From Flavobacterium celericrescens (GTDB taxonomy: Bacteria > Bacteroidota > Bacteroidia > Flavobacteriales > Flavobacteriaceae), in the NCBI RefSeq assembly GCF_011392075.1, contig NZ_JAAJBV010000007.1, positions 1 through 64,000 of the forward strand: DNA of 64,000 nt, written 5' to 3'. Below, piece after piece: positions 55,833 through 63,208 of this stretch. Both the position numbers and the translations under genes were made by a program. The notes beneath the pieces were generated by a model. That model did no database searches and was not told the origin of the DNA. It worked only from the letters and a program-made list of their open reading frames with translations. Positions within the stretch are counted from its first letter, which is position 1; each line of letters starts with the position of its first letter.

Positions 55833-56597
55833 ATGAAAGCAATTTATCGATTAGCTACATTTTTGTTACTTGCTGTGCTACTACAGTCTTGTTCTTCGTC
55901 TAAAAATATTGCTTATTTTCAAGATACAATTGCTAGTTCGGCTGCACAAAAGTTTGAACCTGTTCTACAACCAGACGATGTTTTGAATATTGTGATTTCT
56001 TCTGAAAATCCTGAAATTGCTGCACCATACAATTTAAAAACAGTTGTTTTTCAAGGGAATACAGAAAGTAGTGTGGCACAAGAACGTCTGCAAACGTATC
56101 TAATTGACCAGACAGGTTTTATAGAATTGCCTATGGTTGGCAAGGTAAAATTAGCTGGTCTAACCAGAACAGAAGCAGTTAATGAACTTAAAAAAGTATT
56201 AACAGACCATATCAAAGATCCTATAATTAATTTAAGAATTGTAAATTTTAAAGTCTCTATTTTAGGTGAAGTTGCTAAACCTGGGGTTTACACGATTCAA
56301 AGTGAGCGCGTTACTTTGGTTGAAGCTTTGGCTTTAGCGGGAGATTTAACTATTTATGGTAAACGAAATGATATTCTTTTAATCCGAGAAAAAGAAGGTG
56401 TAAAAACCATGCAACGCATTGATATCACGAAATCGGAATTTATTAATTCTCCGTATTATTATTTAACTCAAAACGATGTAGTTTATATTGAGCCTAATAA
56501 AACTAGAGTTAATTCATCTGTAATTGGACCTAATATAGCTGTTGGGATTTCGGCATTGTCATTAGTGGTTACTATATTAGCCTTAACAATAAAATAA
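55833..56597 (+). CDS. wza: Wza-type polysaccharide export outer-membrane lipoprotein (copy 2)
   Basis: Second outer-membrane export lipoprotein of the locus. From the ATG at 55833 it has 254 residues with a lipoprotein signal (ATFLLLAVLLQSC, lipobox Cys about residue 20) and a Poly_export domain (LQPDDVLNIVISSENPE). A SLBB-like stretch (VSILGEVAKPGVYTIQSERV) and a C-terminal hydrophobic helix (IAVGISALSLVVTILALT) follow. It is only loosely similar to copy 1 at 32558, so this is not a recent tandem duplication. It precedes wzc copy 2 by 4 bp. Confidence 0.9.
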   Translation: MKAIYRLATFLLLAVLLQSCSSSKNIAYFQDTIASSAAQKFEPVLQPDDVLNIVISSENPEIAAPYNLKTVVFQGNTESSVAQERLQTYLIDQTGFIELPMVGKVKLAGLTRTEAVNELKKVLTDHIKDPIINLRIVNFKVSILGEVAKPGVYTIQSERVTLVEALALAGDLTIYGKRNDILLIREKEGVKTMQRIDITKSEFINSPYYYLTQNDVVYIEPNKTRVNSSVIGPNIAVGISALSLVVTILALTIK

Positions 56598-56601
56598 TAA
56601 G

Positions 56602-58971
56602 ATGTATCAGTATAGCAATTCAATAGAAGATAGTTCGGAGAAAAGTTTTAATCTTCGTGAACAAATTGAAGGATATTTAAGCTATTGGAAATGGTTTGTT
56701 GTTGGCGTTGCCATTACGATTTCTGTGGCTTTTATTTATTTGCGTTATGCTGTTCCGTTGTATAGTGCTAGTTCCACTATTTTAGTTAAGGATGAACGAA
56801 AAGGTGGTTTGGCTTCAGAATTGTCTGCGTTTTCAGATTTAGGAATGCTAAAAAATGTAAAAAGTAATGTAGATAACGAAATAGAAGTTATTAAATCTAG
56901 AACGCTTGTTGAAAAAACAGTTAAAGATTTAGGGTTGAATATTTCCTACATTAACGAAGGAAGAATCAAAGATGGTGAAATTTATAAAGATTCTCCAATT
57001 GTGGTTTTCTTTTCTAATCAAAACGAGCAATTTTATAAAGAAAGCCATAAACTTAGAGTTGTTGCTGCTTCAGCTTCTACGTATACATTGTATGATGAAA
57101 CAGGCAATAAAAGAGGTGTTTTTAAATATGGTGAAACTATTAAATATAAATCTGGAACTTGTAGTATTTTAAAAAACAATTTAGAGCCAGAGAAGAATAA
57201 AACCGAATTTTCTATTCGAATTGAAATCCAACCTGTTTTACAAGTTGCTGAAAGCTATAAAGCCCGATTAAAGGTAATGGCTTTGAGTAAAAACACTAGT
57301 GTTATAGAGTTGTCGTTTGTAGATCCAGTGTTGTATAGAGCGGAGGATTTTTTAGACGCATTAGTTCGAAATTACAATCAAGATGCTATTGATGATAAAA
57401 ACTTTATTTCTGAAAATACTTCAAAGTTTATCGAGCAGCGATTGAAATTAATTTCTCAAGAATTAGAAGGTGTTGAAAAAGACGCGGAAGAATTTAAGAA
57501 AACGAATAAAGTAACTGACATAACTTCAGAAGCAGGGTTGTTTTTAGAAAATGCAAGTGAGTTTGAAAAACGTGAAATTGAAACAGAAACCCAATTGAAA
57601 GTAGTAAACACAATGTTGGACTACATGAAAAACACCACAAATGAGAATTTAATTCCAGCCAATATTTTAACTTCAGATGTAAATGCAGTGGGATTAATTG
57701 ATCAATACAATCAATTGGTTCTTGAACGCAACCGAATATTAAAAACTGCGGGACCAAAAAATAGCATGGTATTAGCAGTTGATAAAAAAATTGCGTCATT
57801 AAAAAGTAATGTTTCTTCTAGTTTGAATCAATTAAAAGCATCCTTGCAAATTAAGAAGAACGATTTAGCGCGTCAAAATGCTATAGTGGATGGTCGAATT
57901 TCTCAAATACCTACACAAGAAAAAGAATTTAGAATTATTGCTAGACAACAACAAGTTAAAGAAGCACTGTATCTATATTTATTAGAAAAAAGGGAAGAAA
58001 CAGCTATTTCGTTAGCGGTTACAGAGCCTAATGCAAAAGTAATTGATCAAGCACATGCAGCATTAAGTCCTGTTTCGCCTAATAGAAAAGTGGTTTATAT
58101 TGTATCACTTTTCTTAGGATTATTTATTCCCTTTGCAATTATTTATTTGATTCGATTATTTGATACCAAAGTAAAATCACGATTGGATATTGAAAAAGCA
58201 ACAACAATGCCTTTTATTGGTGATGTGCCAAAATCGGAAACTTCGGAACAAATTATTAGTACCAATAGCAGAACAAGTACAGCTGAAGCGCTACGAATTG
58301 TGCGTACTAATTTAGAGTTTTTATTGAATGAAGTGCCAGAAGGAGTTGCCAAAACTATTTTCTTAACATCAACATTTCCAAAAGAAGGAAAAACATTTAT
58401 TTCGGTAAACTTGGCGTCAACTATTGCGTTGTCTGATAAGAAAGTGCTGTTAGTTGGATTAGATATTAGAAATCCTAAATTAGAAGAGTATTTAGTAGTT
58501 CCAAAAGTAGGAATAACTAATTATTTAGCTTCTAAAGAATATACAAATATTGAAGATTTTATTACTAAAGTTGATGGTTTCTCAAATTTTTATGCGTTGC
58601 CAGCGGGTGTTATTCCTCCTAATCCAGCTGAGTTATTGATGGGTAAAAAAGTAGGGGAGTTATTTGAGAAATTAAAACAAGATTATGATTACATTATCGT
58701 TGATACAGCTCCTGTAAGTTTGGTAACGGACACATTGTTAATTGCAAAATATGCCGACACATTTATTTATGTAACTCGTGCCAATTATTTAGACAAACGT
58801 ATGTTGTCGTTGCCAGAAAAATTATACCAAGAAAAGAAATTACCTAATATGTCAATCTTGATCAATGATACTGATTCTACCAAAGGGTATGGCTATGGCT
58901 ATGGATACGGTTATGGCTATGGTTTAGATGAAAAACCAGCGTCAGCTTGGAAGAGATTGTTTAAGAAATAG
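56602..58971 (+). CDS. wzc: Wzc-type polysaccharide co-polymerase / tyrosine autokinase (copy 2)
   Basis: Second chain-length regulator and BY-kinase. The 789 residues have a first TM near 33-53, a Wzz/GNVR periplasmic region with coiled coils (about 270-470) and a second TM near 500-522. The kinase has Walker A STFPKEGKTF (about residues 591-600), Walker A' LLVGLDIRNPKLEE and Walker B YIIVDTAPVSLVTD. The C-terminal tail holds six consecutive Tyr-Gly dipeptides (DNA 58888-58923). Its stop codon directly abuts the stop of the convergent tyrosine phosphatase gene, with no bases between. Confidence 0.95.
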   Translation: MYQYSNSIEDSSEKSFNLREQIEGYLSYWKWFVVGVAITISVAFIYLRYAVPLYSASSTILVKDERKGGLASELSAFSDLGMLKNVKSNVDNEIEVIKSRTLVEKTVKDLGLNISYINEGRIKDGEIYKDSPIVVFFSNQNEQFYKESHKLRVVAASASTYTLYDETGNKRGVFKYGETIKYKSGTCSILKNNLEPEKNKTEFSIRIEIQPVLQVAESYKARLKVMALSKNTSVIELSFVDPVLYRAEDFLDALVRNYNQDAIDDKNFISENTSKFIEQRLKLISQELEGVEKDAEEFKKTNKVTDITSEAGLFLENASEFEKREIETETQLKVVNTMLDYMKNTTNENLIPANILTSDVNAVGLIDQYNQLVLERNRILKTAGPKNSMVLAVDKKIASLKSNVSSSLNQLKASLQIKKNDLARQNAIVDGRISQIPTQEKEFRIIARQQQVKEALYLYLLEKREETAISLAVTEPNAKVIDQAHAALSPVSPNRKVVYIVSLFLGLFIPFAIIYLIRLFDTKVKSRLDIEKATTMPFIGDVPKSETSEQIISTNSRTSTAEALRIVRTNLEFLLNEVPEGVAKTIFLTSTFPKEGKTFISVNLASTIALSDKKVLLVGLDIRNPKLEEYLVVPKVGITNYLASKEYTNIEDFITKVDGFSNFYALPAGVIPPNPAELLMGKKVGELFEKLKQDYDYIIVDTAPVSLVTDTLLIAKYADTFIYVTRANYLDKRMLSLPEKLYQEKKLPNMSILINDTDSTKGYGYGYGYGYGYGLDEKPASAWKRLFKK

Positions 58972-59706
58972 TTACTTAAAAAACACATTTTTAGCAATTG
59001 TTTCTTCTAGTATTTGATTGTTTTTGATGATTAATTTGTTTTGAAATGCTGCTACGTGGTTTTTGTGATGAAAATCGGAACCCACAAAGTCGTATAGTTT
59101 TTCTTTTAGTAAATAATCAGCAATTTCTGAGGCATTTTTACCATAATAACCTACTGTGGCAAGTAAATTTAATTGAAATAAGCAACCCGCTTTTTTCAGT
59201 TTAGCAAACTCTTTTTTATTAGAATGGAAATAGGTGTATCGTTCTGGGTGTGCTAAAACCAATTGATATCCTTTTAATTGCAATTCAAATAGAAAATCAT
59301 ACAATTGAATGGGTGCATTCAAATATGACATTTCAATTAAAATGAAATTGTCTTTTAATGTTAATAGTTTTTCTTGTTGTATTTGCTGCATTAAATTTTC
59401 GTCTAAAAAATATTCTGAAGCATACTGTAAATCAACTTGTTTGGTTAAACTTGGTAGCTCTGTTTGCGTTTTTTGATGAGCAGCTATTATAGTGTTTGTT
59501 GTGTTATCCCATACGTTTTTCATTGTATGAGGTGTAGTAATCACTTTTGAAAAACCATAACTTATCATTGATTCTAATAAAAATTTAGAATCTTCTATTT
59601 GTTGTGCACCATCATCAATTCCGGGTAATATATGGGAATGAATGTCCACATAATTTGTAGGAATTAGTTCAGAAAGTTTAGGTTTTGTCTTGAAAAAGGA
59701 TAACAT
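58972..59706 (-). CDS. PHP-family tyrosine-protein phosphatase (CpsB/YwqE type)
   Basis: Manganese-dependent phosphotyrosine phosphatase that would remove phosphates from Wzc tails and so set chain length and export. The 244 residues carry the PHP metal motifs YVDIHSHILPGIDDGAQ (about residues 20-36), VITTPHTMKNVWDN (about 55-68), LAHPERYTYF and VGSDFHHKNHV. It faces wzc copy 2 tail to tail with no spacer and has its own promoter (59723-59750), so kinase and phosphatase are expressed separately. Confidence 0.92.
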   Translation of the reverse strand: MLSFFKTKPKLSELIPTNYVDIHSHILPGIDDGAQQIEDSKFLLESMISYGFSKVITTPHTMKNVWDNTTNTIIAAHQKTQTELPSLTKQVDLQYASEYFLDENLMQQIQQEKLLTLKDNFILIEMSYLNAPIQLYDFLFELQLKGYQLVLAHPERYTYFHSNKKEFAKLKKAGCLFQLNLLATVGYYGKNASEIADYLLKEKLYDFVGSDFHHKNHVAAFQNKLIIKNNQILEETIAKNVFFK

Positions 59707-59722
59707 GATTGGGAATTTGATG

Positions 59723-59750
59723 CAAAGATAGTTTTTTTTATGAAGTTCAA
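59723..59750 (-). promoter_or_regulatory. Promoter of the tyrosine phosphatase gene
   Basis: On the minus strand TTG (59750-59748) and TATCTTTG (59730-59723) are 17 bp apart. The box ends 16 bp before the ATG at 59706. Confidence 0.65.
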
Positions 59751-59804
59751 TATCTGAATAAGAAGTTGTGCTATTATATTCTTACGGTATATAGTTTATA
59801 TATA

Positions 59805-59858
59805 GTATCAGTGCTATATCAGTGCTATATTAGTGCTGTATCTATGCTTTATTGTGCT
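59805..59858. repeat. Array of 11-bp phased direct repeats in the php-wzm divergent region
   Basis: Consecutive units GTATCAGTGCT, ATATCAGTGCT, ATATTAGTGCT, GTATCTATGCT and a 10-bp TTATTGTGCT run from 59805 to 59858. The period is one helical turn. It lies between the phosphatase promoter and the wzm promoter, where an operator would sit. The rest of 59707-59991 is A/T-rich with no gene. Its role as a regulator site is inference. Confidence 0.75.
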
Positions 59859-59958
59859 TTTTGACTAACTTTAAAATGCTTGTATTTAGGCTTGTTATTT
59901 ATTTTATAACTATAATTTTGAATTTTTTGTATAGAATTTGCGTTATTTCTTGAATTAA

Positions 59959-59989
59959 TTTGTCTTCTGTTTAAAATAGTGTATTTTTG
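59959..59989 (+). promoter_or_regulatory. Promoter of the wzm-wzt unit
   Basis: TTTG (59959-59962) and TATTTTTG (59982-59989) are exactly 19 bp apart. The ATG at 59992 lies 2 bp after the box, upstream of or at the transcription start, so a later ATG (60001 or 60019) should be used. Confidence 0.75.
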
Positions 59990-60000
59990 ATATGGTAAAA

Positions 60001-60891
60001 ATGAAAGTCCCTGAATACATGAATAAAACCGAATTTTCAGACGAAGAATGGTTGTTTGAGATTGCTCCTAAAAACAATTTTTTTTCACTAAATCTTAAAG
60101 AGGTTTGGCGTTATAGAGATTTACTTATGCTGTTTGTAAAGCGTGATATTGTAACGGTATACAAGCAAACTATTTTAGGTCCTCTTTGGTACTTAATACA
60201 ACCCTTATTTACTTCTATAATATTTACAATTATTTTTAATAATGTAGCCGGAATTAAAACGGGAGAAACACCAGCTTTCTTATTTAATTTAGGTGGTGTT
60301 ATGGTGTGGAATTATTTTACTTCTTGTTTAAATGATACCTCTGATACTTTTAAGAAAAATGCTTCGATATTTGGAAAAGTATATTTTCCAAGGCTTATTG
60401 TTCCATTATCAATTGTGATTTCTAATTTGGTAAAATTTGGTATACAGTTTTTAATTTTCATTGCCTTTTATATCTATTACTTTATGATTGGTAAAGTAAC
60501 TTTCCAATTCACAACAGCAACTTTATTTTTCCCAATATTAGTAGCTATTATGGGAATTCTTGGCTTAGGCTTAGGGATGATTATTTCTTCATTGGTTACA
60601 AAATATCGCGATTTAAGTTTTTTGGTTGGATTTGGAGTGCAACTCTTAATGTATGTATCTGCTGTGATGTATCCAATGGTATTATTAAAAGAAAAGTTAC
60701 CCACTTTTGGATGGTTAATTGAATATAATCCTTTAGCTTATGTAATTGAAACAGCGCGTTATATGTTATTAAACGAAGGAAGTATTTCTGTTTCAGGATT
60801 GCTTTATACTGTTGTAGTAACAATTGTTGTGTTTTTTGTAGGATTATTGATTTTTAATAAAACAGAAAAGAGTTTTATTGATACGGTTTAG
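60001..60891 (+). CDS. wzm: Wzm-type ABC-2 polysaccharide export permease
   Basis: Inner-membrane permease of an ABC exporter for O-antigen or capsule chains. From the ATG at 60001 it has 296 residues. A cytosolic N-terminal stretch ends with LKEVWRYRDLLMLFVKRDI; six hydrophobic segments follow, with TILGPLWYLIQPLFTSIIF, FPRLIVPLSIVISNLVKF and WLIEYNPLAYVIETARYML typical of TagG/Wzm. The start is set by the promoter at 59959-59989. Its partner wzt is separated by a four-helix-bundle gene cassette with heptamer repeats that begin directly after the wzm stop. Confidence 0.93.
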   Translation: MKVPEYMNKTEFSDEEWLFEIAPKNNFFSLNLKEVWRYRDLLMLFVKRDIVTVYKQTILGPLWYLIQPLFTSIIFTIIFNNVAGIKTGETPAFLFNLGGVMVWNYFTSCLNDTSDTFKKNASIFGKVYFPRLIVPLSIVISNLVKFGIQFLIFIAFYIYYFMIGKVTFQFTTATLFFPILVAIMGILGLGLGMIISSLVTKYRDLSFLVGFGVQLLMYVSAVMYPMVLLKEKLPTFGWLIEYNPLAYVIETARYMLLNEGSISVSGLLYTVVVTIVVFFVGLLIFNKTEKSFIDTV

Positions 60892-60919
60892 AGTGAGGAG
60901 TGAGAGGTGAGGAGTTAAA
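60892..60919 (+). repeat. Left heptamer array of the ivp cassette (4 units)
   Basis: AGTGAGG, AGTGAGA, GGTGAGG, AGTTAAA in tandem, starting at the base after the wzm TAG stop. It is of the same AGTnnnn type as the other arrays. It faces the complementary array at 61316-61343. Confidence 0.75.
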
Positions 60920-60959
60920 TTTGGGAGATAATAAAGAATAGTAATTTGTAAATAAAAAG

Positions 60960-61307
60960 ATGAATCACAAAGATTTAGATGTTTGGAAAAAAAGTATGGA
61001 TTTGGTTGAAGCCATTTATGCTTTATCTAAGTTTTTTCCTGATGATGAAAAGTTTGGACTTACAAATCAGATTAGAAGAGCATCGGTTTCTGTTCCTTCA
61101 AATATTTCTGAAGGTGCCGCAAGAAAAAGCGATAAAGAGTTCATACAATTTCTTTATATTGCTTTAGGATCTTTGTCAGAATTGGAAACACAATACTTGA
61201 TAGCTGTTCGTTTAAAATACATAATTGAGAATAAAGAAATTGAAAATAAAATTAATGAAGTAAAGAAGATGATAGTTGGATTACGAAATTATTTATTGAA
61301 AAAATAA
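60960..61307 (+). CDS. Four-helix-bundle protein (S23 / 23S rRNA intervening-sequence family)
   Basis: The 115 residues match the S23/ivp four-helix-bundle family: HKDLDVWKKSMDLVEAIYAL at the start, LTNQIRRASVSVPSNISEGAARKS (about residues 35-58, the family hallmark) and EFIQFLYIALGSLSELETQ. Such genes occur in rRNA intervening sequences and scattered between genes in Bacteroidota. The related Avd protein helps diversity-generating retroelements. No rRNA or retroelement is nearby. Here the gene separates wzm from wzt and is flanked by facing heptamer repeats. Its job is unknown. Confidence 0.9.
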   Translation: MNHKDLDVWKKSMDLVEAIYALSKFFPDDEKFGLTNQIRRASVSVPSNISEGAARKSDKEFIQFLYIALGSLSELETQYLIAVRLKYIIENKEIENKINEVKKMIVGLRNYLLKK

Positions 61308-61315
61308 TTTTTACA

Positions 61316-61343
61316 ATTCACTTCTCACCATTCACTTCTCACC
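61316..61343 (-). repeat. Right heptamer array of the ivp cassette (4 units, minus orientation)
   Basis: ATTCACT and TCTCACC alternate twice (read on the minus strand as GGTGAGA, AGTGAAT twice). The array ends 9 bp before the wzt ATG. It is the inverted counterpart of 60892-60919. Confidence 0.75.
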
Positions 61344-61352
61344 ATTTTTAGG

Positions 61353-62642
61353 ATGAAAGATATCATATTAAGAGCCGAAAACATTTCTAAACAATATCGT
61401 TTAGGTACTGTGGGTACTGGTACATTGAGTCATGATTTGAATCGATGGTGGCATGCCATTCGTGGTAAAGAAGATCCTTATTTAAAAGTAGGCGAAACCA
61501 ATGATCGAAGTGCAAAAGGGAATAGCGAATATGTTTGGGCTTTGCAGGACATTAATTTTGAAGTTGCTAAAGGAGAGGTTTTAGGAATTATTGGAAAAAA
61601 TGGAGCTGGAAAATCAACGTTATTAAAAATATTATCAAAAGTTACCGCACCTACTACAGGTGTAATTAAATCTAGAGGAAGAATTGCTTCTTTGTTGGAA
61701 GTAGGAACTGGTTTTAATCCTGAATTGACTGGAAGAGAAAATATTTATTTGAATGGCGCTATTTTAGGGATGACCAAAAAAGAAATCACTTCAAAATTAG
61801 ATGAAATAGTAGCTTTTAGTGGTTGTGAACGTTATATTGATACGCCAACAAAGCGTTACAGCAGTGGAATGACTGTTCGATTAGCTTTTGCTGTAGCCGC
61901 TTTTTTAGAACCCGAAATCTTAGTTGTAGATGAGGTATTAGCCGTTGGAGATGCTGAGTTTCAAAAGAAAGCCATTGGTAAAATGCAAGACATTTCTAAA
62001 AGCGAAGGTAGAACGGTTTTATTTGTGAGTCATAATATGGCGGCGGTAAGAAGTTTGTGTACCAAAGGAATGTTGATAGAACATGGAAAAACTGTTTTTT
62101 TTGGTGATATTGATGAAACGATTGATTTGTATTTAAAAAGTAGTATTTTTTCCTTCAACAGCAATAATTATATTGAATTTGAAGAGAAAGAAAATATGCC
62201 AATTCAAATTTCAAAGTTTGAGGTTAGCTCTTTGAATTCTAGAGGGGAGCGTTCTAATTCTAGTGGAGTATTGATGGGCGATATTCTTGAATTTTCAATT
62301 TTTGTTTTAGCTAAACAGGCTTACAGCAATTTAAAAGCAAGTGTTATTATTTCTACTGCCAGTGGTACTCGAATAGCAGCAATAAGATCGAATGAAATTA
62401 CGGATATAGTATATGAAACAAATGGAGATTTTGTTTTTAAAGCTACTGCTTCTGATTTAAAATTAATGCCTGGTGATTATGTAGTTACTATAGCATTGGC
62501 AGAGAATAATACTACTATAGCAATTAAAGAAGAATGTATCGGCTTTAGTATTGTGCCTACAGATGTTTATGGAACGGGAAGAATTCCAAAAGGAAATTTA
62601 TATGTTTATTCTGAAGCAAAATGGGAATTAAATCAAAAATAA
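61353..62642 (+). CDS. wzt: Wzt-type ABC exporter ATPase with C-terminal substrate-binding domain
   Basis: ATP-binding subunit partner of Wzm. The 429-residue protein has Walker A IIGKNGAGKSTLLK (about residues 78-91), the signature RYSSGMTVRLAFAVAAFL (about 170-187) and Walker B ILVVDEVLAVGD. The switch His is in FVSHNMAAVRS. The extra C-terminal beta-sandwich domain (about 280-425, ISKFEVSSLN to VYSEAKWEL) is the type that recognises the glycan's modified end, as in E. coli O8/O9a. It is separated from wzm by the cassette and overlaps the next acyltransferase by 22 bp. Confidence 0.94.
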   Translation: MKDIILRAENISKQYRLGTVGTGTLSHDLNRWWHAIRGKEDPYLKVGETNDRSAKGNSEYVWALQDINFEVAKGEVLGIIGKNGAGKSTLLKILSKVTAPTTGVIKSRGRIASLLEVGTGFNPELTGRENIYLNGAILGMTKKEITSKLDEIVAFSGCERYIDTPTKRYSSGMTVRLAFAVAAFLEPEILVVDEVLAVGDAEFQKKAIGKMQDISKSEGRTVLFVSHNMAAVRSLCTKGMLIEHGKTVFFGDIDETIDLYLKSSIFSFNSNNYIEFEEKENMPIQISKFEVSSLNSRGERSNSSGVLMGDILEFSIFVLAKQAYSNLKASVIISTASGTRIAAIRSNEITDIVYETNGDFVFKATASDLKLMPGDYVVTIALAENNTTIAIKEECIGFSIVPTDVYGTGRIPKGNLYVYSEAKWELNQK

Positions 62643-63208
62643 AATATTGGTTATCTGTAAAATTGAAGCGTGTGCTGGACTATGAAAAACTTCCTGTACT
62701 AATTCAATCTAACACTTCCGTTGAGGTAGGTAGAGATAGTTTTCATAATGGTAAATTTGAGATTCGAGGTATAGGAAAAATTCTAATTGGCTCGTTTTGC
62801 GCGTTTGGTAGAGATATTAAATTGATAACATCAAATCATGATTATAATTTTGCCGCATTACAATACGGATTTTATAAAAAATACTTTGCTCAAAAGCCAA
62901 ATCTAGCTAATGGAATAAGTGCTGCATATGCTATCGAAATAGGTAGCGATGTGTGGATAGGTGACAATGTAAGTATACTTCCAAATGTAAAGATAGGACA
63001 TGGAGCCATTATAGGAACAGGCAGTGTAGTTACTAAAGATGTTGCACCATACACCATTGTTGGAGGAGTTCCTGCTAAGTTTATAAAGGATAGGTTTACT
63101 GAAGCCTCAAAAAATATGTTATTAGCTTCTGAGTGGTGGAATTGGGATGATGAAAAGATAAAATCGAACAAAGATTTTTTCTTTAAAAATTATAATGCTA
63201 ATGAATAA
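62621..63208 (+). CDS. Left-handed beta-helix acyltransferase (CatB/WcaF-like)
   Basis: A 195-residue hexapeptide-repeat acyltransferase, probably acetylating a glycan sugar. It shows FEIRGIGKILIGSFCAFGRDI, KLITSNHDYNFAALQYGFYKK (about residues 66-86, catalytic-type His in the substrate loop) and IGSDVWIGDNVSILPNVKIGHG. It ends GTGSVVTKDVAPYTIVGGVPAKFI and a C-terminal helix typical of CatB-like enzymes. It overlaps wzt by 22 bp and the next gene by about 14 bp, so the genes are probably cotranslated. Confidence 0.88.
   Translation: MGIKSKIKYWLSVKLKRVLDYEKLPVLIQSNTSVEVGRDSFHNGKFEIRGIGKILIGSFCAFGRDIKLITSNHDYNFAALQYGFYKKYFAQKPNLANGISAAYAIEIGSDVWIGDNVSILPNVKIGHGAIIGTGSVVTKDVAPYTIVGGVPAKFIKDRFTEASKNMLLASEWWNWDDEKIKSNKDFFFKNYNANE

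Larger units (their letters stand above)
60892..61343. mobile_element. Candidate four-helix-bundle gene cassette with facing heptamer ends
   Basis: A 452-bp segment holds one gene (60960-61307) and is bounded by a plus-oriented heptamer array on the left and a minus-oriented one on the right. The best end match is GGTGAGGAGTTAA against GGTGAGAAGTGAA. It interrupts a wzm-wzt pair that is normally adjacent. No transposase or target-site duplication was found, so mobility is inferred from structure and context. Confidence 0.4.

Noticed and set aside
60960..61307. rRNA intervening sequence or diversity-generating retroelement accessory gene (Avd)
   Set aside because: There is no rRNA, reverse transcriptase or template repeat in the window, so only the protein family similarity remains.
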